A stretch of 33,417 bases of DNA, from NCBI GenBank assembly GCA_963169055.1, contig CAUJFU010000372.1, positions 1-33,417 on the forward strand, written 5' to 3'. The DNA comes from Myxococcota bacterium (GTDB lineage: Bacteria; Myxococcota_C; UBA6777). Shown in pieces: positions 7,109-15,008 of the stretch. A program made the translations under genes and the position numbers. Under the pieces are notes generated by a model. It did not search any database, had not been told where the DNA came from, and worked only from the letters and a program-made list of their open reading frames with translations. Numbering within the stretch: the stretch's first letter is position 1; every line of letters begins with the position of its first letter.

Positions 7109-8749
7109 ATGAGTCAGATGTATCCGCCATCGATGCCTGCGCGTCATGCGCAAGCAGGGGCGTCCTTGTCTTCGGTGTGGTGGCGCGGCTTTGTGTCGTG
7201 CGGTTTTTTGGTGTGTTTGTTGGGGGCTTCGGCGTGGTGGTGGCAGCGCGGGCCGCAGCCGATCCCGTTGGCTTCTGTGGGCGATATCCGTGGTTCGTTG
7301 CTTGGGAAGAACAATGTTCCGCCAGAAGAGTTGTGTGCAGAAGTGCGGGGGGATGGGGATTTTCATGGTGCGTTTCGTGAGGTGGATTGCTTAATTACGA
7401 TCCGACGGGCTTTTCCACGTCTGGGAAAGCAGATGGATGTTTTTTTGTTGCGAAAGCTGCGCGGTTTGCACGAGCGATTGCGCAAAGAGTCCACAGACTG
7501 GCGGACGGTGGCGCGTTGGAAGCATCTGTATATGCTCGGTGCGCGCCTCTATCCCGTCCAAAACGAGCAAGCTGAATATGCGGCCATCCCTGTGTATGAG
7601 GTCAATGGACATCACCTTTCTGTGCCGTTTTGGATCAAGGAAAGCCAACGCCGCGATGTGGGGCCATTGTTGCATCTCGATACGCACAACGATATGCGGG
7701 CTGTACCCAGCCCCAACGCCGTTCTCAAGGCGGTGGATCAGTTGAAGCGCGGTGTGAACGTAAAAGACGCATGGCACACGATCGCACACGCGATCTATGA
7801 TTGTGCGATGCCCGTTGCTGGGGGAGTTTTGACAGCGGGTTATGAGCGAGTGATCTGGGGTAAGCCTTCTTGGAACGGCTACACCGAATTTCTGAATCGG
7901 CGCTTTTTCTTTGGTGTTCCGAAAAAAGGAACACCCACTTTTTTGGCGGACCCGCGTTGGTCGGCAGCCAAAGCCAAAAAACAAGCGCGTGAGCTCAAAG
8001 AAGCGGAGTCCAAACGTTCGCATTATCGGTTGTATTACGATCCGCAGATGGAGCCGAAGAAGCAACCCGTTGGGGTGGGAGATGCGTGGATCACGATCCA
8101 GCCCGCACAGCGGCCTGTTGCGGAGAAGTTCGATCTGTTCCGTCCATTTTGGCTGTCGATCTTGACCTCGGATACCGCCATCACAAGCGTAGGCAAGGGA
8201 GAAGGGGCGCAGATGTTCGCGCAACTGTTGCAAGCGATCCCCAAAGGGCGGTTTACGCTCGATCTCGATCTGGATTATTTCGCCTCGGTGGACTCGACCG
8301 ATCAGTTTAAGCGCACCGCAGGCTCCGACCCCGAGTGGGATCAAGATCTTTTCACCAAGCGCCGCAAGCTGCTCCAGCCGCGTCTTGAGCAATTTCGCAA
8401 TATGTTGATCGCGCTAAAAGCCGAAGGGCGCGTACCTTCGGTGATCACGATCGCCGATTCTACATACATGACCTTTGCGCTCGATAGCGAAGCCGAAGGC
8501 CAGTCCGAATACACTCCGATCGAACACACAGCCCACCTGCGCCTCAAAGTCCGAGAGATCTTCCGCGAAGTCTATGGCGATCAGATCGATCCGTTGCGCG
8601 CTCCCGTTGCCCTTCCAAAAAAGCCCGCCCTACCGAAAAAAACATCGACGATCTCTATCCCTTCGCAGACAACCCCCGCCACGAAAGAGGCCCAAAAGCC
8701 CCGACGAGAGGCCTTTGGCAAGGGACGCCGCAAGATGCCCACCCACTAG
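7109..8749 (+). CDS. UPF0489-family protein with N-terminal membrane anchor
   Basis: The 546-residue product has one hydrophobic segment near residues 23-45 (WWRGFVSCGFLVCLLGASAW), so it is probably anchored in the inner membrane or exported. The rest carries two motifs of the UPF0489 family: HLDTHNDM (about 189-196) and LDLDLDYF (about 384-391). Asp/His pairs of this type resemble the metal site of the arginase/deacetylase fold, and UPF0489 has no established reaction that I can cite. The C-terminal 60 residues are Pro/Lys-rich. The ATG at 7109 follows GGAG closely. It converges with the gene ending at 8755, leaving only five bases between stops. Confidence 0.75.
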   Translation: MSQMYPPSMPARHAQAGASLSSVWWRGFVSCGFLVCLLGASAWWWQRGPQPIPLASVGDIRGSLLGKNNVPPEELCAEVRGDGDFHGAFREVDCLITIRRAFPRLGKQMDVFLLRKLRGLHERLRKESTDWRTVARWKHLYMLGARLYPVQNEQAEYAAIPVYEVNGHHLSVPFWIKESQRRDVGPLLHLDTHNDMRAVPSPNAVLKAVDQLKRGVNVKDAWHTIAHAIYDCAMPVAGGVLTAGYERVIWGKPSWNGYTEFLNRRFFFGVPKKGTPTFLADPRWSAAKAKKQARELKEAESKRSHYRLYYDPQMEPKKQPVGVGDAWITIQPAQRPVAEKFDLFRPFWLSILTSDTAITSVGKGEGAQMFAQLLQAIPKGRFTLDLDLDYFASVDSTDQFKRTAGSDPEWDQDLFTKRRKLLQPRLEQFRNMLIALKAEGRVPSVITIADSTYMTFALDSEAEGQSEYTPIEHTAHLRLKVREIFREVYGDQIDPLRAPVALPKKPALPKKTSTISIPSQTTPATKEAQKPRREAFGKGRRKMPTH

Positions 8750-8754
8750 AGGAC

Positions 8755-9657
8755 TTAACGGGAGCCAAAAGACAGGACGAATTGCGCACCTGAAAGCGTG
8801 CCTTTTTTGTCGCTGCCGTCAAAGGCGATCATGGCGATCATGCGCAGATCGAGGGCATATTGACCGAAGGGGATGCGCATCCCCAAACCCACTTCGAGGG
8901 GGAAATACAACGCTTCGATTTGTGTGCGTTGATCGTGCATCTGTGTGTACAAGATCCCGATCCCCACGCTCAACATAAACGATCCCAAAAAGCCCCCTGC
9001 TGTCGCGCTGGCTTTGACCATCCATGCGTCGATCTCGGAAACTTGGTAAAAGAGGGCTTGCCCATAATGAGCATCCCCGATGCCAAACATCAGATCGCCC
9101 GTCAGAAAAAAGCCGTAAGCTTGAAAGCCCACACGTCCGCCAATTCCCCACACAGACAGAGCGACAGGGAGCGTTCCCGGGCCTCCGCTTTGTGTGGAGG
9201 GGTCGTAGGCCGCACTCAAGGGGCCTGTTTCAAAGCTCCACCACAATCGAAAGTGGCGCGGAGGTTGGTTTACGCGAAAAGGAGCGGGGGTGGGTGGGGG
9301 CTTGTTTTGAGGGGGACGTTGAAGGAGAAGGTCTCGGATCTGAAGCAGATCTTGCCCCGCGCTGTAGGCAAAACAAGCGGGTCTTCTTTGAAAGGTCGCG
9401 GCGAGTTGTGCTTCGTAACGATCGGTTGGAGCGCGTGGATCGGCCTTGCGTTCGTTGGCGAGCGCGCTGAGCAAGGTTTTGTAGTGCTGCAACAGCAAAA
9501 GGCAGTAGACATCGGGTTCACGATAGGGATCGGGGATCGCTTGGCAAGGAAAGGCGTGAAAGAGTATTTCGCCCAAGAGTCCGTAAAAAAAGAACGTTGC
9601 TCGCCATGTACGTTGTTGAAAAAGGCGGTGGGTTGGAGCGGATGGGTTCTTTGGCAA
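8755..9657 (-). CDS. Putative outer-membrane beta-barrel protein
   Basis: The product is about 300 residues. I chose a TTG start at 9657 because AGGAG lies eight bases upstream. A longer frame beginning at 9861 would overlap the preceding gene. After a short basic N-terminus comes a hydrophobic signal-like stretch (ATFFFYGLLGEILFHAFPCQA). The C-terminal half alternates aromatic and glycine-rich beta strands (GFFLTGDLMFGIGDAHY, FMLSVGIGILY, YALDLRMIAMIAF) and ends in LSFGSR. It is related to the gene directly upstream at 9767-10630, sharing a F(R)xWWSxExG segment and G(F)FL(I)TGDL. The specific function is unknown. Confidence 0.7.
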   Translation of the reverse strand: MPKNPSAPTHRLFQQRTWRATFFFYGLLGEILFHAFPCQAIPDPYREPDVYCLLLLQHYKTLLSALANERKADPRAPTDRYEAQLAATFQRRPACFAYSAGQDLLQIRDLLLQRPPQNKPPPTPAPFRVNQPPRHFRLWWSFETGPLSAAYDPSTQSGGPGTLPVALSVWGIGGRVGFQAYGFFLTGDLMFGIGDAHYGQALFYQVSEIDAWMVKASATAGGFLGSFMLSVGIGILYTQMHDQRTQIEALYFPLEVGLGMRIPFGQYALDLRMIAMIAFDGSDKKGTLSGAQFVLSFGSR

Positions 9658-9766
9658 AGTCTGCGCTCCTAATAGATCGGTGGTCTTTGAGGGGCCGTTG
9701 AGCGTAGGGTTGGAATGAAGCAGCAAAGAACCGCCAAAAGCTCGTCGGGTGGGGCTGTTGTGGGGG

Positions 9767-10630
9767 TTAGAGGCTGCTGACCACAAGGTTGATGCGTACG
9801 CTGGTTGCGAAGGCGTTGCGTTCGATATCGTACGCAAGGCTATTGACAAATCGCACACCAAGGCTGGTGGTGCGGAAGTTAAAGCGCAAGGTCATCCCCA
9901 CTTCAAAGGGAACGTGGATGCCCGGGCTATCGAGTCCTTGGGCTCCGATCACGTTCAGACCAGTTCCTGCTTCGAGGGTAAAGTAGGGGTTAAACATATA
10001 TCCGAAGGTCGCGCCAAATTGGAGCATAAAGCTCTCTGCGCCTGTGGCATAAAAGAGATCTCCCGTGATCAAAAACCCATTACCTGCGTATCCCCAACGT
10101 CCGCCTAACAAAAACCCTGTGAAGTTAAAGGGGCGGATACCTTGGGGGAGTTGATTGATCTGGCCCATCGGCATGTAAAAATGCAGATACGCTCCAAGTT
10201 CAACGCTCCACCAAAACCGACTGCGTTTGAGGTTCATCTCCATCGCGGAGCGATATCCGTATTTGGCGGCCTCTTTGGCATCTCGCTCTTTTTGGGGGAG
10301 TTTTTTCAGCTTTTTTTGTTCTGCATCTTGGCGGACACGGAGTTCGACTTTTTTGCGGCGTTCGATCAGAGAAAGGCCCGAACGCGAAGCAAAACAAGAA
10401 GGGAATTCTTTTTCGACACGGCGCAAGGCGGAGAGGTTGCGCGGCCATGTACTGCGTGGGGCGAGCCAGCGTTCGATTTGGGAGAGCGCGTCTTGGTAGG
10501 TTTGTAGGACTTGTGTGCAGGGGATCTCTGCGATGGCGTTGTCGGTTGCGGGTTGGGTGGGGGTCTCTGCTTGGGCGAACAGAGGAACCGTCAAAAAAAA
10601 GACAAACAGGGGAAAAGCAAGAAATCGCAT
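9767..10630 (-). CDS. Putative outer-membrane beta-barrel protein, paralogue
   Basis: The product is 287 residues with a clear signal peptide, MRFLAFPLFVFFLTVPLFAQA, in which the last few residues form the cleavage region. Residues about 30-150 are helical and basic with KKVELRVRQDAEQKKLKKLP, and the rest is barrel-like, with RFWWSVELGAY, GFLLGGRWGYAGNGFLITGD and the C-terminal strand SVRINLVVSSL. The ATG at 10630 has GAGG five bases upstream. An upstream in-frame extension was rejected because it lacks a ribosome binding site and would push the signal peptide inside. With the gene at 8755-9657 it forms a duplicated pair. An inverted repeat that could act as an operator lies about 60 bases upstream. 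Confidence 0.75.
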   Translation of the reverse strand: MRFLAFPLFVFFLTVPLFAQAETPTQPATDNAIAEIPCTQVLQTYQDALSQIERWLAPRSTWPRNLSALRRVEKEFPSCFASRSGLSLIERRKKVELRVRQDAEQKKLKKLPQKERDAKEAAKYGYRSAMEMNLKRSRFWWSVELGAYLHFYMPMGQINQLPQGIRPFNFTGFLLGGRWGYAGNGFLITGDLFYATGAESFMLQFGATFGYMFNPYFTLEAGTGLNVIGAQGLDSPGIHVPFEVGMTLRFNFRTTSLGVRFVNSLAYDIERNAFATSVRINLVVSSL

Positions 10631-10686
10631 ACTTACCTCGGAGGATTCTTTTTTTTGTAGGCAAGAGAGGCGGAGCATCGTATTGA

Positions 10687-10718
10687 GCCGCTTGGGTAGG
10701 CTAACAAAGCCAAGCGGC
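10687..10718 (-). promoter_or_regulatory. Inverted repeat upstream of the barrel gene, possible operator
   Basis: GCCGCTTGG (10687-10695) and CCAAGCGGC (10710-10718) form a perfect 9 bp inverted repeat with a 14-base centre. On the minus strand a weak promoter-like pair, TTGATC then TAGCCT with 17 bp spacing, overlaps it. It could therefore be an operator at the promoter of the gene starting at 10630, or a leader hairpin. No T-tract follows. Confidence 0.4.
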
Positions 10719-10810
10719 AAGATCAAGGCTGTCGAAGGAGGGCGGTAGAAGGAGGTGAGGGGATTGTGCAGCGTGTGGCGGGTGTACGGCTTGCTTTGGG
10801 CGTGGTGAGG

Positions 10811-10873
10811 ATAAAAAAAAGCCGTTGTGAATAGGAAGTGGTGAGGGGAACACACTTGCTACACAACGGCTTT
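10811..10873 (-). terminator. Terminator-like hairpin with T8 on the minus strand
   Basis: Read on the minus strand, AAAGCCGTTGTG (10873-10862) pairs with CACAACGGCTTT (10829-10818) to give a perfect 12 bp stem with a 32-base loop. It continues into a run of eight T (10820-10813). This has the shape of a Rho-independent terminator, although the loop is long. No protein gene on that strand ends here, so it could end a non-coding transcript coming from about 11170. Confidence 0.5.
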
Positions 10874-11200
10874 GTCGATCTGGTTCGTGATTGTTCATCG
10901 GACGGGAGAGGGGGAGCCCGTAAAAAATGAGACAACGAACCAGGGGCGAAGATGAGTGAACGCTCGATCAGAAGTAGGGTCCGAGAAAGCGGCTCATTTG
11001 CGACAAACACGAGACTTGCTCGAACGGAGGGGAACGTTCATAGTGGCAAGCGCGGTTTATCCGCCCACGTCTGCAAGAAGATGGAGTGAAGAGGGGGTCA
11101 TCTTCTTGTGGACGGTGGCGTGTTGGGCATGATCTGTTCCTAAAACGAAGACTCTTTTTAAGTCATTGTATTTGTTGTGTAAAATATTTTTTTACAGATG
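10874..11200 (-). ncRNA. Candidate structured RNA region
   Basis: No convincing reading frame lies here, but two extended hairpins do. The first, 10880-10943, pairs CTGGTTCG with CGAACCAG, then TTGT/ACAA, TCAT/ATGA and ACGGG/CCCGT with small bulges. The second, 11062-11120, pairs CAAGAAGATG (11074-11083) with CATCTTCTTG (11099-11108) and extends outward about ten further positions with one 2x2 mismatch and G-T pairs. An AT-rich stretch at about 11150-11200 could hold a promoter (TTTACA, 17 bp, TAAAAA on the minus strand), and a terminator-like hairpin follows at 10873-10811. Strand and boundaries are inferred. It may equally be a long 5' leader or a decayed repeat. Confidence 0.35.
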
Positions 11201-11436
11201 AAAAGGAATCACATAAGTACGGAGGCGGTGGGGGCTTTTTGGGGGAAGATATGGTTTTTTCACCACAGATGAGAGCCACTGTTTGGGGAGACTTGGTGGG
11301 GTGTTGGCTTTGGGCGGGGAGGCAAGGTAAGGTGCGTGCGGAGGAAGAAAAGTCGAAGATGCTTGATTTTTCTGGTGGAAAGGCAGGTTCTGTTGTGAGG
11401 AAAAAGACAAGTTGAGCGGATTTCGATCGAGCGTGG
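11201..11436. other. Gene-free spacer
   Basis: This completes the 0.9 kb gap between 10630 and 11537. It is G/A-rich on the plus strand. The open frames through it (for example 11086-11415) have no good ribosome binding site and a composition unlike the neighbouring genes. I see no further structure here beyond the promoter that follows at 11437. Confidence 0.5.
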
Positions 11437-11471
11437 TTGTTTTACCATGCTATCGTGGTGTATATACCACA
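11437..11471 (+). promoter_or_regulatory. Promoter of the NtrC-like regulator with small inverted repeat
   Basis: TTGTTT (11437-11442) and TATATA (11461-11466) are separated by 18 bp. GTGGT (11456-11460) and ACCAC (11467-11471) flank the -10 box as a short inverted repeat, which could be an operator. The start codon at 11537 is about 65 bases further. No -24/-12 sigma-54 promoter was recognised. Confidence 0.5.
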
Positions 11472-11536
11472 GAAAAAAAGCAGGGCATCTTGTGGAGATC
11501 GAGCGAGAGGGTGGCTGGAGGTGAAAGGAGAGGGAG

Positions 11537-13219
11537 ATGCGGATCTTGGTGGTAGACGACGATCGCTATACGCAGCGGTTGATCGAGGTGATGTGCCAAG
11601 GAGCGGGTTGGGAGGTGTGTTTTGCGTCGAATGGGCAAGAAGCTTTGGAAGTTTTGGATCGAGATCAGGATGCGATCCACCTTGTATTATCGGACGTGAT
11701 GATGCCGTTGATGGGCGGGGAAGCGCTGTTGGAAGCCTTGCGAGAGCGGATGCCTGATCTTCCTGTGGTCGTGATGACATCACACGGAAGCATTGATAGT
11801 GCGGTGCATTTTTTGAAGGCGGGGGCAGTGGATTATATCCCCAAGCCAGTTCACAAGGAGGTGTTGCTGCATCGTTTGCGGACGGTGTTGGGGACGCATC
11901 AGTTGGCCGAAGAGAACTCGCAGCTACGGCGGGAGCTGGGGCAGCGCAAGGAACTCAGCCACATTATTGGTCAATCGCCTCGGTTGATGGATATCTTGAA
12001 GAAGTTGCCTTCGATCGCGAAGACGGACGCTTCGGTGGTGATTTATGGAGAGTCGGGGACAGGGAAAGAACTGATCGCGCAGGCGATTCATGCGTTGAGT
12101 GCGCGAGCTTCGATGGTGACGGTGAACTGTGGTGCTTTGCCGGAACAATTGTTGGAGAGCGAGCTTTTCGGTTACAAGAAGGGGGCGTTTACGGATGCGT
12201 CGAGAGATCACGATGGTTTGGTGAAAGAAGCGGATCGGGGAACGTTGTTTTTGGATGAGATTGGGGAGATATCGTTGGGGGTACAGGTCAAGCTTTTGCG
12301 ATTTTTACAACAGAAAGAGTATAAACCGTTGGGGAGCGTGCAGACGCAGAGGGCGGATGTTCGGTTTATTTCAGCGACGAATCGGGATCTGTGGATGGAG
12401 ACGAGAGCAGGTCGATTTCGAGAGGATCTGTATTATCGCTTGAATATCATTCCGATCAGGCTGCCATCGTTGCGGGAGCGTCGAGAGGATATCCCGTTGT
12501 TGGCGAGGTATTTTTTGCGGCGTGCGATCAAGGAAACAGGGCGGACAGGCGTGCAGATCGAGGCCCAAGCGATGCAGCGATTGCAGCGGTATGATTGGCC
12601 GGGGAATATCCGCGAATTGGAAAATAAGATCATGCAGTTGGTGGTGATGAGCGAAGAAGATACCATCCGTGCGGAGGCGATCCATTGGCCCGAAGCGCGA
12701 GCATACGGGATGGGACTGGTGTCGGCTGCGTTGGGTGGGCATCCATCTCCTGCACCTGTATCGTCCTATTCATCGGCTTCATCGGTTCGTTTGTCTTCTG
12801 TGTTAACCCCCTTGCCGTCTGGGATCAAGGAAGAGGCGTACGCTGCGCCTCAAGGGTTGATAGGTTCGATAGGTTCGATGTTTTCGACGGAAAAGGAAGA
12901 TGCGTTGTCTTTGGGGGTGGCAGAATCCCCGCACGGTCGGGTGGGGGTCTCGTTGCTGGCGGTAGGAGCAGACGAGCGAGACGGAGCGATGGGGGCGGAT
13001 ATATGGGAAAAACAAGAGATCGTGGGTGGCGAGAGGATCTTGCCTTTTCGGGAGGCAAAGTCGCGGATGGTGGAGCATTTTGAGCGAGAGTATTTGACGC
13101 AGATCTTGCGTGCTTGTCGGGGGAATCTTTCGCAAGCAGCAAGGGCGTCAGGGATGGATCGCAAGAATCTTTGGGAGAAGATCAAACGTTATGGGATCGA
13201 GGCGCAGGATTTTGCTTGA
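11537..13219 (+). CDS. NtrC-family response regulator with GAFTDA variant
   Basis: The product is 560 residues: receiver domain, AAA+ domain, long linker, Fis-type helix-turn-helix. The receiver has the acidic pocket VVDDD (5-9), phospho-acceptor Asp53 (LVLSDVMMP), Thr81 and Lys103. The AAA+ domain has Walker A GESGTGKE (171-178), Walker B GTLFLDEIGE (235-244) and WPGNIRELEN. The loop that contacts sigma-54 reads KGAFTDA (215-221) in place of the usual GAFTGA. About 110 Ser/Pro/Gly-rich residues (390-500) separate the AAA+ domain from the helix-turn-helix (about 505-556, NLSQAARASGMDRKNLWEKI). The ATG at 11537 follows GGAGAGGGAG. No sensor kinase gene adjoins it. Confidence 0.92.
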   Translation: MRILVVDDDRYTQRLIEVMCQGAGWEVCFASNGQEALEVLDRDQDAIHLVLSDVMMPLMGGEALLEALRERMPDLPVVVMTSHGSIDSAVHFLKAGAVDYIPKPVHKEVLLHRLRTVLGTHQLAEENSQLRRELGQRKELSHIIGQSPRLMDILKKLPSIAKTDASVVIYGESGTGKELIAQAIHALSARASMVTVNCGALPEQLLESELFGYKKGAFTDASRDHDGLVKEADRGTLFLDEIGEISLGVQVKLLRFLQQKEYKPLGSVQTQRADVRFISATNRDLWMETRAGRFREDLYYRLNIIPIRLPSLRERREDIPLLARYFLRRAIKETGRTGVQIEAQAMQRLQRYDWPGNIRELENKIMQLVVMSEEDTIRAEAIHWPEARAYGMGLVSAALGGHPSPAPVSSYSSASSVRLSSVLTPLPSGIKEEAYAAPQGLIGSIGSMFSTEKEDALSLGVAESPHGRVGVSLLAVGADERDGAMGADIWEKQEIVGGERILPFREAKSRMVEHFEREYLTQILRACRGNLSQAARASGMDRKNLWEKIKRYGIEAQDFA

Positions 13220-13244
13220 AGCAAGGCGATCACTTGGTTATGAT
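13216..13244 (+). promoter_or_regulatory. Promoter of the zinc-ribbon gene
   Basis: TTGAAG (13216-13221) and TATGAT (13239-13244) are separated by 17 bp. The -35 box overlaps the stop codon of the NtrC-like gene and lies in the small palindrome TTGCTT-G-AAGCAA. The gene that follows starts at 13368. Confidence 0.5.
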
Positions 13245-13367
13245 GCGCGCCTCTTTGCGTGGAAAGAATGGCTTTCGCACACACACAAGGCGCATGGCGT
13301 GGTCGAATGTGTTACGTAAAGTACGGATACAGCGCAAAAAAAGAATCAAACCATGAGGAGAGAACGC

Positions 13368-13655
13368 ATGCTGTTTTGTTATAAATGCAAGAAAGAACTT
13401 CCCGAGGACGAGGTGCGCTTTTTACAGCGGCGCGATACCTGCGTGCATTGTGGAGCGGACTTACGCTGTTGTAAGAACTGCCGTTTTTGGGACGATAATG
13501 CTTCGTTGTGCCGCGAAGGTGTGGGTGACTTTATTCGAGATCGAGAGAAGGCGAATTTTTGTGGTCAATTTACGTTCGACAAAGACCGCAAAGCGCCAGA
13601 GTTCGATAAGGCAGCGGAAGCAAAAAAGCGTCTGGAGGCGCTTTTCAAAAAGTGA
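13368..13655 (+). CDS. Small zinc-ribbon protein
   Basis: The product is 95 residues. Cysteines are arranged as CYKC (4-7), CVHC (25-28), CCKNC (34-38), then single Cys48 and Cys65, a pattern suited to two zinc sites. The segment CKNCRFWDDNASLCREG followed by RDREKANFCGQF resembles a small conserved cysteine-rich family I have seen as hypothetical proteins. The C-terminus is a short basic helix. The ATG at 13368 was preferred to the one at 13353 because GAGGAG lies eight bases before it. It has its own promoter at 13216-13244. It may bind zinc and act in the cytoplasm, but no reaction can be assigned. Confidence 0.8.
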   Translation: MLFCYKCKKELPEDEVRFLQRRDTCVHCGADLRCCKNCRFWDDNASLCREGVGDFIRDREKANFCGQFTFDKDRKAPEFDKAAEAKKRLEALFKK

Positions 13656-13685
13656 CAGGGGCCGTCTTTGCGGTACGGAGCGGGG

Positions 13686-15008
13686 TCAGGGGTGGGTTTT
13701 GGGGACTTCGTGGGGAAATTTGCCTTGGTAGTTCTTGACTTCGATCTGATGGTGTTGGTTGAGGAAAGCGACTTCGGTGTCAACGCGCTGTTTGTTGCGT
13801 CCGTCAGCGGGGGGGGAGACAGCGATCTGGTTGCCAAGGCGAAGCTGCATGGGGTTAAGCTCGAAGGCTGCGATAATCGCGTGATCGTTGCCTTCGGAGC
13901 CTGCGTGGGCGATACCGCGCAGGCTTCCAAAGATGATGATATCGCCCGTTGCACGGATCTCTGCGCCCGGGTTCACGTCTCCAAACACCCAAACATCGCC
14001 TTCTAGATCAAGACGAGTTCCTGCGCGGCATGTACGCATAATTCGATGAACTTGTCGTCCTGCTGATGAAGAGGTATCGATCTCTGCGTGTGGGGAATGG
14101 TTGCGAGTGTTGTCTTCGTGAGTGGTTTCTGAGAGGTCGGAGGCAAAGGGCATCAAGGTATCGGGGAGGTTGTCGAGAACGTGATCTTCTTCGTAGGGAG
14201 CGGTGTCACGGCGAGCGTGAGGAGAGGCAGGTTCGTAAGCGGGTTGTTTGGCGGCAAGGCGTTCGGAGAGCGAGGCGCGTCGCGGAGGGGGAGTGTTGTG
14301 GTGTGCGGGTTCGGAAGGATGCAAAGAAGTCGGAGCGACGGTCTGTTGCGCGGAACGCGAGTGGGGATGAGGAGGTGTTGCAGCGGGTCGGTGTGCGGGG
14401 TAGTCTGCGGTGGGGGTGGAGGCGACAGCGGGTGAGTAGGCGTGTAGTGTGGGAGCAGGAGTGTGATGTTTGTGCCCCTGTGGCGTCGGGGTGGGAGTGT
14501 GGTGTTTGTGTCCCTGTGATGCGGGGAGCGAGGAGATCGGGCGGTTGTAGGCGGAGGAAGCCAAGATATCGGTTTGCATGGGAGGCAAAGATTCTTCTTG
14601 AAAAGAAGAAAGAGGAGGAAGCGGCGAGGCAGGTTGGATGATCTGGTTTTGCGATTTAATATGGATAGGGAGTCCGAAGGCTTCTTCGAGAAAGTCTTCG
14701 AGGGCGGAAGGTGCGAGGTCGACGCGTTGGAGTCGGATCTCAAAGCGCTCGAGGATGCGTTTGATCTCGGAGAGTTGGAGCCGATCGATGGGGCGTTCCC
14801 CAAAGTTGAGCCGGACAGCGACGCCGTGAACCATGGTTTGATTTTGGGAGAGCAGAGCTTGGAGATCGCGCAACAGAGAAGTGAGGGGTGCTTCTTCGTC
14901 GAGAAGGATCTCGAGAGCGCCCGGGCGTCCTTTGATGTGGACGGTGTGTTGTTCGTTGCGCGGAGCGCTGCCAAAGGGCGTTTTGGGGGTTTCGCGTTCA
15001 AACAGCAT
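13686..15008 (-). CDS. minC: Septum site-determining protein MinC with long linker
   Basis: The product is 440 residues, nearly twice the usual MinC length. The N-terminal domain (about 20-120: VHIKGRPGALEILLDE, GVAVRLNFGERPID) matches the FtsZ-inhibiting MinC_N fold. The C-terminal beta-helix domain (about 317-430) has GDVWVFGDVNPGAEIRATGD and IIIFGSLRGIAHAG, the hallmark of MinC_C, which dimerises and binds MinD. Between them lie about 195 Pro/His/Ser-rich residues, including two GHKHHTP units. The usual SGQ near the start of MinC_C reads AGT here. The ATG at 15008 overlaps the upstream gene's TGA, with GAGGT before it, so translation is coupled. No minD or minE adjoins it. Confidence 0.88.
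   Translation of the reverse strand: MLFERETPKTPFGSAPRNEQHTVHIKGRPGALEILLDEEAPLTSLLRDLQALLSQNQTMVHGVAVRLNFGERPIDRLQLSEIKRILERFEIRLQRVDLAPSALEDFLEEAFGLPIHIKSQNQIIQPASPLPPLSSFQEESLPPMQTDILASSAYNRPISSLPASQGHKHHTPTPTPQGHKHHTPAPTLHAYSPAVASTPTADYPAHRPAATPPHPHSRSAQQTVAPTSLHPSEPAHHNTPPPRRASLSERLAAKQPAYEPASPHARRDTAPYEEDHVLDNLPDTLMPFASDLSETTHEDNTRNHSPHAEIDTSSSAGRQVHRIMRTCRAGTRLDLEGDVWVFGDVNPGAEIRATGDIIIFGSLRGIAHAGSEGNDHAIIAAFELNPMQLRLGNQIAVSPPADGRNKQRVDTEVAFLNQHHQIEVKNYQGKFPHEVPKTHP

Noticed and set aside
9658-9861. N-terminal extension of the downstream barrel gene
   Set aside because: It would overlap the upstream gene by about 95 bases and bury the signal-like segment. The TTG at 9657 has a proper AGGAG.
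10874-11200. Known housekeeping RNAs (SRP RNA, RNase P, tmRNA)
   Set aside because: I looked for their conserved core sequences by eye and did not find them, so the region is left as an unnamed candidate.
11086-11415. Open frame of 109 codons in the gap before the NtrC-like gene
   Set aside because: It starts inside a strong hairpin, lacks a ribosome binding site, and its product is a mix of Gly, Arg and Cys with no recognisable pattern.
14066-14641. Plus-strand open frame inside minC
   Set aside because: It is the complement of the low-complexity MinC linker, which keeps several frames open. It is Arg/Gly-rich with no motif.
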